DNA of 64,000 nucleotides from Arthrobacter sp. Marseille-P9274 (GTDB taxonomy: Bacteria; Actinomycetota; Actinomycetes; Actinomycetales; Micrococcaceae), in assembly GCF_946892675.1 (NCBI RefSeq), contig NZ_CAMPOV010000001.1, positions 2,578,033-2,642,032 on the forward strand, written 5' to 3'. The notes below the pieces were generated by a model that saw nothing but the letters and a program-made list of their open reading frames with translations, was not told the DNA's origin and searched no databases. The position numbers were made by a program, and so were the translations under genes. Shown here piece after piece: positions 39,406 through 47,573 of the stretch; position 1 is the first letter of the stretch; each line of letters begins with the position of its first letter.

Positions 39406-40534
39406 TAACTTTAGCGACCTGGCCGCGAAACAGCTGGACGGCGGCACCCTGACCCGCGAGGAAGCCCTCGCCATCCTGCACTCGACGGACGACCAACTGC
39501 TCGACGTGGTGTCGGCCGCGGCCCGGCTCCGCCGCGCCCACTTCGCCAACACCGTCAAGGTGAACTACCTGGTGAACCTGAAGTCCGGCCTCTGCCCGGA
39601 GGACTGCACCTACTGTTCGCAGCGGCTGGGGTCGGCGGCCCAGATCCTCAAGTACACGTGGCTCAAGCCGGAGGAAGCGGCGGAGCAGGCGGCGACCGGC
39701 ATCCGCGCCGGCGCCTCGCGCGTCTGCCTGGTGGCCAGCGGCAAGGGGCCCACGGACCGGGACGTGGACCGGGTGGCCGGCATGGTGGAGGGCCTGAAGG
39801 ACGAGCACCCGCAGGTCGAGGTCTGCGCCTGCCTGGGCATCCTCAAGGACGGCCAGGCGGACCGGCTCAAGTCCGCCGGTGTCGACGCGTACAACCACAA
39901 CCTCAACACCAGCGAGTCCAACTACGCGGACATCTGCACCACGCATGAATACGCCGACCGGGTCCGCACCGTGGAACACGCCAAGGGCGCCGGGCTCTCC
40001 CCATGCTCCGGCCTGATCGTCGGCATGGGCGAGTCTGACGAGGAATTGATCGACGCGGTGTTCGCGCTGCGCGACCTCGACGCCGACTCCATCCCGGTCA
40101 ACTTCCTGATGCCGTTCGAGGGCACGCCGCTCGAGGGCACCTGGCTGCTCACCCCCGCGCACTGCCTGCGCATCCTCGCGCTGGTCCGCTTCGCCTGCCC
40201 GGACACGGAGCTGCGCATGGCCGGCGGCCGCGAAATGCACCTGCGCTCGCTCCAGCCGCTGGCGCTGCAGGTGGCCAACTCCCTCTTCCTCGGCGACTAC
40301 CTCACCAGCGAGGGGCAGGCCGCGAAGGCCGACCTCGAGATGATCTCGGACAACGGCTTCGTGGTGCTCGGCGCGGACAGTGCCGCGGTACCGGCGGAGG
40401 AGAAGCACGACGGCGGCGCGGCGGCTCCGGCGTCCGAGCCCGCCTCGGCAGCGGCGGACCTTGACGATCCAGCGGTCGCCCCGGTCACGATCCGCCGGCG
40501 CGGCGCCGGAACCCAGCTCGCACCGAACGCCTAG
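39398..40534 (+). CDS. bioB: Biotin synthase
   Basis: Radical-SAM enzyme that inserts sulfur into dethiobiotin. The [4Fe-4S] cysteines are in [16 protein letters not shown] (Cys66, Cys70, Cys73). Further conserved parts are [56 protein letters not shown] and [15 protein letters not shown]. The protein is 378 residues; the last 50 form an Ala/Pro/Glu-rich tail beyond the usual end. The start GTG at 39398 lies inside operator 2 and has no ribosome site, consistent with a leaderless message. First gene of the five-gene biotin operon. Confidence 0.96.
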   Translation: MFNNFSDLAAKQLDGGTLTREEALAILHSTDDQLLDVVSAAARLRRAHFANTVKVNYLVNLKSGLCPEDCTYCSQRLGSAAQILKYTWLKPEEAAEQAATGIRAGASRVCLVASGKGPTDRDVDRVAGMVEGLKDEHPQVEVCACLGILKDGQADRLKSAGVDAYNHNLNTSESNYADICTTHEYADRVRTVEHAKGAGLSPCSGLIVGMGESDEELIDAVFALRDLDADSIPVNFLMPFEGTPLEGTWLLTPAHCLRILALVRFACPDTELRMAGGREMHLRSLQPLALQVANSLFLGDYLTSEGQAAKADLEMISDNGFVVLGADSAAVPAEEKHDGGAAAPASEPASAAADLDDPAVAPVTIRRRGAGTQLAPNA

Positions 40535-40541
40535 GCGCGCC

Positions 40542-41921
40542 GTGGCAGTGCAGTCCCCCGCCGGCGTCGTTCCCGGCACCGTTCTTACCGCTACGCCGGC
40601 TTCCGGCGCCGAAACCATCCGGCGCGACCGCGGCCTGCTCTGGCACCCCTATGCCCCGCTGGACGGCCCGGCGCCCTACGCCGTCGAGGGCGCCGCCGGC
40701 GTCCGGCTGCGGCTGCAGGCGGACGACGGCGAGCGCTTCGAGGCCGTCGACGCGATGAGCTCGTGGTGGTCCATGATCCACGGCTACCGCAACCCGGTGC
40801 TGGACGAGGCGCTGCGGCGGCAGTCCGAGCGGTTCAGCCACGTCATGTTCGGCGGGCTGACGCACGAGCCGGCGGTGCGGCTGGCCGAGCAGCTGGTCCG
40901 GCTCGCACCGCAGCCGCTGGAGCACGTGTTCCTCGCCGACTCCGGCTCGGTCTCGGTGGAGGTGGCGCTCAAGCTCACCGTGCAGTACCAGGCGGCGACG
41001 GGGCGGCCGGAGCGGCAGCGCTTCCTCGCGCTGCGCGGCGGCTACCACGGTGACACCTTTGCGGCCATGAGCGTCTGCGATCCGGTGGACGGCATGCACT
41101 CGGCCTTTCCCGGGCTGGTGGCGCAGCAGGAGTTCCTGCCGCGTCCGCCCGCGGCGCGGTTGAATAACGACGGCGATCTGGTCGCCGATGCGGCGGAGGT
41201 GGCGGGCTGGATCGCCGCGCTCGAGGAGACCGTTGCCCGGCAGGCCGGCGGGCTCGCCGGAATCATCGTGGAGCCGGTCCTGCAGGGTGCCGGCGGCATG
41301 TTCGCCTACGCCCCGGAGTGCCTGCGTGCGGCGCGGCGGGTGGCGGACGAGCACGGCCTGCTGCTGGTCTTCGACGAGATCGCCACCGGCTTCGGCCGCA
41401 CGGGCCGGCTCTTCGCTGCGGAATGGGCCGGGGTCTCGCCGGACATCATGTGCGTGGGCAAGGCCCTGACCGGCGGCTACCTCACGCTGGCGGCCGTGCT
41501 CTGCTCCGCCCGGGTCGCCTCGGCCATCACGGACTCGGAGTTCCGGGCGCTGCTGCACGGGCCGACCTTCATGGGGAATCCGCTGGCCTGTGCGGTCGCC
41601 TCCGCATCGCTGGACCTGCTGGAGGCCAACGGGTGGCGGCAGCAGGTCCGCGGGATCGAGCAGAGCCTGGCCGCCGGGCTGGCCCCGGCCGCCGCACTGG
41701 ATTCCGTGCGCGAGGTGCGCGTGCTCGGCGCCGTCGGCGTGGTCCAGCTGGACGGGCCCGTGGACGTCTCCGCCCTCACCCGGGCCGCGCTGGAACGCGG
41801 CGTCTGGGTCCGCCCGTTCCGGGACTTGGTTTACACCATGCCGCCCTACATCTCCTCCGCGGCCGATGTCGCCGCCATCGGGGCCGGAATCACCGCCGCC
41901 ATTGCAGAGGTGCACGGCTGA
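40542..41921 (+). CDS. bioA: Adenosylmethionine-8-amino-7-oxononanoate aminotransferase
   Basis: PLP enzyme that converts KAPA to DAPA with SAM as amino donor. Motifs: [40 protein letters not shown] (a BioA hallmark), [48 protein letters not shown] and the PLP lysine in [15 protein letters not shown] choose the GTG at 40542, seven bases after the bioB stop; no clear ribosome site is seen. The stop shares a base with the bioF start. Confidence 0.95.
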   Translation: MAVQSPAGVVPGTVLTATPASGAETIRRDRGLLWHPYAPLDGPAPYAVEGAAGVRLRLQADDGERFEAVDAMSSWWSMIHGYRNPVLDEALRRQSERFSHVMFGGLTHEPAVRLAEQLVRLAPQPLEHVFLADSGSVSVEVALKLTVQYQAATGRPERQRFLALRGGYHGDTFAAMSVCDPVDGMHSAFPGLVAQQEFLPRPPAARLNNDGDLVADAAEVAGWIAALEETVARQAGGLAGIIVEPVLQGAGGMFAYAPECLRAARRVADEHGLLLVFDEIATGFGRTGRLFAAEWAGVSPDIMCVGKALTGGYLTLAAVLCSARVASAITDSEFRALLHGPTFMGNPLACAVASASLDLLEANGWRQQVRGIEQSLAAGLAPAAALDSVREVRVLGAVGVVQLDGPVDVSALTRAALERGVWVRPFRDLVYTMPPYISSAADVAAIGAGITAAIAEVHG

Positions 41922-43138
41922 TGGGCACCATGCAGCGGTGGCTGGAGGACCAGGCCCGGGTGCGGCGCCGGCGCGGGATCGTCCGGCAGGCGGCCGTCCG
42001 GACCGGCGCCGCGGGCCCGGCGCCCTCGGGTTCCGCCCCGCCCGAGGCCAGTCGGCCCACGGCCCGCCCGGTACTCGACCTCGCCTCCAACGACTACCTG
42101 GGCCTCTCGACGGACCCGCGGCTGAAGGCTGCGGCGATCGGGGCCATCGACCGCTACGGCACCGGCGCGCGGGCGTCTCGCGTGGTCACCGGGACCCTGC
42201 CCGTCCACGCCGAACTCGAGGCCGAACTGTGCCGGCTGACCGGGCAGCCGGCCGCCCTCGCCTTCTCCAGCGGCTACGCCGCGAACCTCGGCGTGCTGAC
42301 GGCCCTCGGCGGCCCGGGCACGCTGCTGCTCAGCGACGAGCACAGCCACGCCTCGCTGATCGATGCCGCCCGGCTCTCGCGTTCGCCGGTCGAAGTCTTC
42401 CCCCACGGGGACCTGGCCGCGCTGCGGACCATGCTGGCCGCGCGCACGCAGCCGCGCGCCGTCGTCGTTGTCGAGTCCATCTACTCGGTGCTCGGCGACG
42501 CCGCCGACCTGGCCGAAACTGCCCGGCTCTGCGCAGAGCACGACGCCCTGCTGGTGGTCGACGAGGCGCACGGGATCGGGGTTGCCGGCGGGGGCCGCGG
42601 CGCGGTGCATGCCGCAGGGCTGGCCGGAGCCGACCACGTGGTGCTCACGGCGACGCTGTCCAAGGCGCTCGGCGCCCAGGGCGGTGCCGTGCTGGGCTCC
42701 GGCGCGCTCCGCGGCCATCTGGTTAATACGGCCCGCAGCTTTATCTTCGACACCGGGCTGGCCCCGGCCTCGGCGGCCGCGGCGGCGGAGGCCTGCCGGA
42801 TCATCGCGGCCGAGCCGCAGCTGGCGGGCCGGGTCCTCTCGAACGCCGCCGTCCTGGCGCTGGGCTGCGGCGTCCCGCAGGCAGCCGGCGCGGTGCAGTC
42901 CGTCCCGGGCGGCGATCCGGAGCGCGCCGCCTCCATCGCGGCGGAGCTGGAGGCGGCCGGCGTGCTGGTGGGCTGCTTCCGGCCGCCCAGCGTGCCGGAC
43001 GGCATCTCGCGGCTGCGGCTGACCGCCCGCGCAGACTTCACCGCGGAGGAGACCAGCAGGGCCGCCGAGCTGGTCACGGCCCGGCTGGTCGCGGCCGGGC
43101 TGGCACCGGCGGTCCAGGCAGCCCAGGCGGTCCGATGA
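41921..43138 (+). CDS. bioF: 8-Amino-7-oxononanoate synthase
   Basis: PLP enzyme that condenses pimeloyl-ACP or pimeloyl-CoA with alanine to KAPA. Visible features are VLDLASNDYLGLSTDPRL, YGTGARASRVVTGTLPVHAELE, LAFSSGYAANLGVLTAL, DEHSHASLIDAARLS, VDEAHGIGVAGGGRGAV and the PLP lysine in TATLSKALGAQGGAVLG. The start shares a base with the bioA stop (TGATG), and the end overlaps the P450 start by four bases (ATGA). No bioC, bioH or bioW lies in the operon, so the pimeloyl source is not explained by these genes. Confidence 0.95.
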   Translation: MGTMQRWLEDQARVRRRRGIVRQAAVRTGAAGPAPSGSAPPEASRPTARPVLDLASNDYLGLSTDPRLKAAAIGAIDRYGTGARASRVVTGTLPVHAELEAELCRLTGQPAALAFSSGYAANLGVLTALGGPGTLLLSDEHSHASLIDAARLSRSPVEVFPHGDLAALRTMLAARTQPRAVVVVESIYSVLGDAADLAETARLCAEHDALLVVDEAHGIGVAGGGRGAVHAAGLAGADHVVLTATLSKALGAQGGAVLGSGALRGHLVNTARSFIFDTGLAPASAAAAAEACRIIAAEPQLAGRVLSNAAVLALGCGVPQAAGAVQSVPGGDPERAASIAAELEAAGVLVGCFRPPSVPDGISRLRLTARADFTAEETSRAAELVTARLVAAGLAPAVQAAQAVR

Positions 43139-44205
43139 ACTTCCACGTCGTCACCGATCCGGCGCAGGTCCGCGAGGTCATGCGCCGCACGGAAGATTTC
43201 CTCCCGACTAACGCGCTCACCGCCGTCGTTCCCTTGACCCCGGCAGCGCTGCGCATCCTCAGCCGCGCCCGCTTCGCGCTGCCGCCGGTGCTTGCCTCCG
43301 CGACCGGCGAGGCGCACCTGCGCGTGCGCCGCCTGGTCGCCGGCTTCTTCACCCCCGCGAAGGTCGCAGCGGTCACTCCCCGGGTGCGCGAGCTGGCGCA
43401 AAAGCGCTGCGCCGAGGCCGCAGCGGCGCTGCACGGCGGGCCGGTCGACCTGGCGGACGTGGTCGCCAAGCACGTCCCGCCCGTGGTGATGGCGGAGCTG
43501 ATCGGAACCGGCCTGCCGGATCTGGACACGCTGAAGCGCTGGAGCCGCGACTCGCTGGAACTGTTCTGGGGCTGGCCGGACGCCGACCGCCAGCCGGCGC
43601 TGGCCGGGAGCGCCGCGGAGTTCTACACCTGGCTCCGCGGCGAAGTCGCCGCCGCCCGGGGCACGGACACGCTGTTCGGCGTGCTGGATCGCGCGGGCCT
43701 CAAGCCCGCCGAAATCTGCTCGCTGGGCTACTTCCTGGTGATCGCCGGGCAGGAAACGACCGCCCAGCTGATCGCCACCACGCTCTACCGCACGCTGCAG
43801 CACCCGGACCGGTGGCAGCTGCTCGCGGCCGGCGGTTCCGCCCGGGACCTGGTTCGGCAGGTGCTCGCGACCGAATCATCGGTCCATACCTGGCGCCGCG
43901 CCGCCGCCCGCGCCACCGAGCTGGACGGCACCATGCTGCCCGCCGGAGCCGAGATCGTGCTGGAACTCAGCGGCCACCACGCACCCGACGCGGGTGGAAC
44001 GGCCTACTCCCTGGCGTTCGGCCACGGGCTGCACCGGTGCCTCGGCGCGAAGCTGGCCGAGCTGGAGACCACGCTGGTGCTCGAGGAGACGGCCCGCGCG
44101 CTGCCCAGGGTGCGGCTGCACGGGCGGGACCCCGCGTGGCTGCGCCTGCTGTCCTTCCAGAGCCCGCATACCGTCGTCGTCCGGCAGGAGCCCGAATCCC
44201 CATGA
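43135..44205 (+). CDS. Atypical cytochrome P450 within the biotin operon
   Basis: A 356-residue P450, shorter than the usual 400. The heme ligand is Cys302 in LAFGHGLHRCLGAKLAELE, and the I-helix has AGQETT (Glu207, Thr208). The N-terminal A-helix region is missing, and so is much of the meander before the heme loop. Where the near-universal K-helix ExxR should be, the protein reads Gln242-Val-Leu-Ala245. Its start overlaps the bioF stop and its stop overlaps the bioD start (ATGA twice), so it is co-made with the biotin enzymes. Bacillus BioI is a P450 that cleaves acyl-ACP to pimeloyl-ACP; a similar role here is a reasonable inference. No ferredoxin gene is nearby. Confidence 0.88.
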   Translation: MNFHVVTDPAQVREVMRRTEDFLPTNALTAVVPLTPAALRILSRARFALPPVLASATGEAHLRVRRLVAGFFTPAKVAAVTPRVRELAQKRCAEAAAALHGGPVDLADVVAKHVPPVVMAELIGTGLPDLDTLKRWSRDSLELFWGWPDADRQPALAGSAAEFYTWLRGEVAAARGTDTLFGVLDRAGLKPAEICSLGYFLVIAGQETTAQLIATTLYRTLQHPDRWQLLAAGGSARDLVRQVLATESSVHTWRRAAARATELDGTMLPAGAEIVLELSGHHAPDAGGTAYSLAFGHGLHRCLGAKLAELETTLVLEETARALPRVRLHGRDPAWLRLLSFQSPHTVVVRQEPESP

Positions 44206-45005
44206 CCATCCCTACACACTCCGCCGCACAGCCCCTCGACCCGGACATCGCCACCGGAATCCGGGGGCTGCCGCGCATCATCTTCGTCACGGGCACGGAC
44301 ACCGGCGTGGGCAAGACCAGGACGACGGCGGCGCTTGCCTCAGCCCTGTCCGGTTACCGGGACGGGACGGTGGCGGTCTACAAGCCGGCGCAGACGGGCG
44401 TGGCTCCGGATGAGCCCGGCGACATCGACGAGGTGCGCAGGCTCTCCGGCGTGGACCGGGTCTCGGAGGGCGTCCGGCTGCTCCACCCGATGGCCCCGCC
44501 CGCGGCCGCGCGCCGGGAAGGGGCGGTCCTGCCCGGCCTGGACGACCACGTCCGGCGCATCCGGGCCGAGGCCGAAACGGCCTCCCATGTGCTGGTCGAG
44601 GGCGCCGGCGGGCTGCTGGTCGAGCTGGACGGCGAAGGGCACACCCTGGCGGACCTGGCCGCCTGCTTCCCGGACGACTCGGCGACCATCGTCGTTGTCC
44701 GCAGCGGCCTGGGAACCCTCAACCACACGCTGCTCACGCTCGAGGCCCTGCGTACCCGAAAGCTGCCGGTGGCCGGCCTCGTGATCGGCTGCTGGCCGTC
44801 CGATCCCGAACCCGTTGAAACGGACAATCTCAAATTTTTCTACGGTCTTAATACCCCCTTCCTTGGTGCCGTACCGGCGGGAGCATCGTCCCTAGTCAAG
44901 GCCGACTTGCTCGATCAAGAACCAACTGTGGATGAACATAATGTGAATGTGACGTTGTCCACAACTGCCCGGATCCGAGTTGGTGGTTACCAAACCGTTA
45001 TGTAG
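44202..45005 (+). CDS. bioD: Dethiobiotin synthetase
   Basis: ATP-dependent enzyme that closes the ureido ring of dethiobiotin. The P-loop is FVTGTDTGVGKTRTTAALA near residue 28; VAVYKPAQTGV follows, then HVLVEGAGGLLVELDGEG and VVVRSGLGTLNHTLLTLEAL. At 267 residues it is longer than typical BioD (about 230). The last 35 codons are AT-richer and contain a DnaA-box-like motif and the promoter of the next gene, whose -10 includes the TAG stop. The C-terminal extension may thus be shaped by the DNA signals under it. Last gene of the biotin operon. Confidence 0.93.
   Translation: MTIPTHSAAQPLDPDIATGIRGLPRIIFVTGTDTGVGKTRTTAALASALSGYRDGTVAVYKPAQTGVAPDEPGDIDEVRRLSGVDRVSEGVRLLHPMAPPAAARREGAVLPGLDDHVRRIRAEAETASHVLVEGAGGLLVELDGEGHTLADLAACFPDDSATIVVVRSGLGTLNHTLLTLEALRTRKLPVAGLVIGCWPSDPEPVETDNLKFFYGLNTPFLGAVPAGASSLVKADLLDQEPTVDEHNVNVTLSTTARIRVGGYQTVM
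44927..44963. promoter_or_regulatory. DnaA-box-like pair in the bioD 3' end
   Basis: TTGTCCACA at 44955-44963 is an exact match to the actinobacterial DnaA box. In the opposite orientation, TGTGGATGA at 44927-44935 is one mismatch from the consensus. They lie just upstream of the promoter for the riboswitch-controlled gene. Two sites only, so binding is a guess. Confidence 0.35.
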
Positions 45006-45008
45006 TGT
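44980..45008 (+). promoter_or_regulatory. Promoter of the riboswitch and NlpC/P60 gene
   Basis: TTGGTG at 44980-44985, a 17-base spacer and TAGTGT at 45003-45008 form a plausible promoter. The bioD stop codon TAG (45003-45005) is part of the -10 box. Transcription from about 45015 would run through the riboswitch. Confidence 0.5.
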
Positions 45009-45081
45009 TATCGAAGCGTCGGGCCCCTACCCGGCCAGCTCGAGTGGATTGCCTAACTCTGCCACCACAATTCGAGCCCCG

Positions 45082-45232
45082 TTCAGTAACCGCTGGCAGA
45101 GGCGGGGGACCCAAGTTTTTCGGGCTTCCATGAAGCCCTTGGGGTTAAGCCGAGGAGTACGTTCCGTACTGCTCCACGGCCGGGTGACTCCCATCCGAAC
45201 CCGACAGCTCACCTCGTAGGCATTGGGAGAGG
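45082..45232 (+). promoter_or_regulatory. c-di-AMP riboswitch (ydaO-yuaA class)
   Basis: The leader carries the conserved blocks of this class in order: GGCGGGGGACCCAAG near 45111, a variable hairpin, GGGGTTAAGCCGAGG near 45141, GGCCGGGTGACTCCC near 45178, and CCGAACCCGACAGCT then CACCTCGTAGGC ending near 45221. The ribosome site GGGAGAGG at 45225-45232 follows directly, so ligand binding could hide or expose it. In actinobacteria this class is known to precede cell-wall hydrolase genes such as rpf and NlpC/P60 genes, which is what follows here. Outer boundaries are approximate. Confidence 0.9.
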
Positions 45233-45239
45233 CACAACT

Positions 45240-46109
45240 GTGTTCACGAACAATTCGGCGCGCCACCGCGCTACTCCGGCCCGCAACTTCCTCATCAGCG
45301 AGGCCACCAAGTCCGTTTCCGCCAACGCTGGCAAGGTCGGCCGCGGCGCCGCCGTTGTCACCGCCGGTGCAGGCCTGATGCTCGGTGCGGGCATGCCCGC
45401 CGCCAACGCCGCAGGCAGCGCCCCCGACCACTCCGCCGCCTACGTGGCGCCGGCCGGTGCCGCCGAAGCCGCTGCTTCCGAGGCCCCCGCCACCTCCCAC
45501 ACCGTCAAGCCGGGCGACACCCTCGGTGCCATCGCCAGCCAGCACGGCGTGGCCCTGGAAGACGTCTTCGCCGCGAACGGCCTGGGCATGGATTCCGTCA
45601 TCTACCCCGGTGACGTTATCGCCCTCTCCGGTGCCGCCGCCGACGCCGCTCCGGCTGCCCCGGCCCCCGCCGCCGAGGCCCCCGCTGCCGAGGCTCCGGC
45701 CCCGCAGGTCGAGGCCGCCCCGGCCGGGAGCATGAACGTCTCCCTGGCCAGCGCCGAGATCTCCCCGGCTTCCGCCACCTCCGGCCTGGCCGGCATCGCC
45801 AAGTCGATGGTCGGCACCCCCTACGTCTGGGGCGGTAACACCCCGGCCGGCTGGGACTGCTCCGGCTTCACCAAGTGGGTCTACGCCCAGGCCGGAATCG
45901 ACCTGCCCCGCACCAGCCAGGCCCAGGCCGCTGCCCTGACCCCGACCAGCAACCCGAAGCCGGGCGACCTGGTGTCGCAGAACGGCGGAAGCCACATCGG
46001 CATCTACCTCGGCGGCGGCAAGATGGTCAGCGCCCTGAACCCGGGCGACGGCACCCTGGTCCACCCGACCAGCTGGATGAGCGTCGACGGCTACTACACC
46101 GCCGGCTAA
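45240..46109 (+). CDS. Secreted LysM and NlpC/P60 cell-wall endopeptidase
   Basis: A 289-residue exported protein. The N-terminus has a basic region and a hydrophobic core (AAVVTAGAGLMLGAGMPAANAA), a signal peptide with likely cleavage after about residue 58. LysM spans about residues 86-130 (HTVKPGDTLGAIASQHGV). An Ala/Pro/Glu linker follows. The NlpC/P60 domain, residues about 180-289, has the catalytic Cys207 in WDCSGFTKW and His252 in GGSHIGIYLGGG. It cleaves peptide stems of peptidoglycan. The start is GTG 45240, seven bases after GGGAGAGG. Under control of the c-di-AMP riboswitch and followed by a strong terminator. Confidence 0.93.
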   Translation: MFTNNSARHRATPARNFLISEATKSVSANAGKVGRGAAVVTAGAGLMLGAGMPAANAAGSAPDHSAAYVAPAGAAEAAASEAPATSHTVKPGDTLGAIASQHGVALEDVFAANGLGMDSVIYPGDVIALSGAAADAAPAAPAPAAEAPAAEAPAPQVEAAPAGSMNVSLASAEISPASATSGLAGIAKSMVGTPYVWGGNTPAGWDCSGFTKWVYAQAGIDLPRTSQAQAAALTPTSNPKPGDLVSQNGGSHIGIYLGGGKMVSALNPGDGTLVHPTSWMSVDGYYTAG

Positions 46110-46160
46110 GGCCAAAGCTTCCCGGGCCGGCCCTTCCCCCATCGGCCGTCCCGGGATTAC

Positions 46161-46203
46161 GGAGCCGCCCCGCAGGAGTCATTCCTGCGGGGCGGCTCCT
46201 TTT
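46161..46203 (+). terminator. Rho-independent terminator after the NlpC/P60 gene
   Basis: Perfect 17-base arms (starting GGAGCCGCCCC at 46161 and ending GGGGCGGCTCC at 46199) enclose a five-base loop and are followed by four T residues. It lies 51 bases after the stop. Confidence 0.92.
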
Positions 46204-46383
46204 AACTTCGGAACCCGGGAACGGCTCATGCCTCCGCGGGCTGCTGGAAACCGGCACTCCCCCGGGGTGGCCGGAAATCGCCTCGGCGCCTGGCGGACCA
46301 GGCGTTCCGGTTCCCCCTTCCGAGGGAGCCGATCCGCCCGTCCGGGGGATCTCCGGCGGCCGGCGCGCGGCCAGACTCAAGCC

Positions 46384-47527
46384 ATGACTACTTCACCCGC
46401 ACCATCCCCTGGTCCCCTGCCGCCCTCTGGTCCGCCGACGGACGCCGGCTCCGGACGGCCCCGCCGCCTCTCCGCGCGTGCCATGCTTTCCGCCGCCCCG
46501 CTGGCCACCGCGGTAGCCGCATTCGCGTACGCCGCCGCAGCCTTCGCCGTCGTTCTCTCCGGCCAGAAGCTGCCCCTTGCCGACCCCGCCGTACCGGTGG
46601 AACTGGCCCCGCTGAACGGTCCGCTCGGCGAGGTGCTCAGGTACCTGCTGCCCGCCGCCGCCGTCCTCGGCGGCGGGCTGGCGCTGGCGGTCCACGTACG
46701 CCGGCGCCCGGGTCGGCTGCTCGCCGGTGCCGCCGCCGGGTATGCCGTCCTCTATTCCGCTGTGGTCCTGCTGCTCATCGTGGACACCCGGCTCCTGACG
46801 ATGCTGGGCTACGGTCCCGTTCCTGCTGGTCCTCGCCTTCACTGACCCGGCGGCCCTGCCGGAGGACTACGGCTGGCCGATCGTTGGGCACCAGCTCGTA
46901 CTGCTGGCCGGGATGGCCCTCTGGGGCATGACCGCCGCCGCCGGCCTCCGCACGTCCTCGGGCGCGTGCCTGCGCTGCGGCCGCAGGGACGGCGGCCTCG
47001 GCTGGTTCACCGCCGGCGCCGCCCGCCGCTGGGGTACGCCCGTGACCCTCGCCGCCGCGGCGGTTCCCGCGGCCTATGGAGCCACACGGTTCGCCTGGGC
47101 CGCCGGAATCCCGCTCGGGATCAGCCCGGAATTCCTGGCCATGATGCAGGAGACCGGCATGGTCTACGCCGGCCTCGGCCTGGCCTCGATGGCGCTGCTG
47201 GGGACGCTCCTGACGCTGGGGCTCATCCAGCGCTGGGGTTCGGTCTTTCCCCGCTGGATTCCCTGGCTGGGCGGACGCCGGGTGCCGATCCTGCTCGCGG
47301 CCATTCCGGCCGGCCTGGTCTCCGTCGTGGTTGTCCCGGCCGGCGCCACCTACCTGAGGATCTTCACCTCGGGAATCTCCACCGGCATCCCGTTCGATGC
47401 GGTCAACTGGGCCACAGGCGCGCCCACCCTGCTCTGGGTCGTGTGGGGCCCGCTGCTGGCGGCTGCCACGCTGGCCTACTACCTGAAGCGGCGCACCGGC
47501 TGCCCCCGCTGCGGGCGCGAAGGCTGA
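46384..47527 (+). pseudogene. Frameshifted polytopic membrane protein gene with two CxxC pairs
   Basis: From ATG 46384 the frame stops at 46845, after YSAVVLLLIVDTRLLTMLGY. The adjacent frame, from about 46812, continues the same protein without a start of its own: VPFLLVLAFTDPAALPEDYG, then LVLLAGMALWGMTAAAGL, and on to the stop at 47527. Joined, the product would be about 380 residues with some eight helices and two cysteine pairs (CLRCGRRDG in the middle and CPRCGREG at the end). One base too many or too few near 46812 separates the halves. This could be a real mutation or a sequencing error. No known function. It lies just before a two-component pair. Confidence 0.7.
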
Positions 47528-47573
47528 CCGGGTGCGGGAGCATCCTGTCGGCGGGATAGGCAAGAATAGGGCC

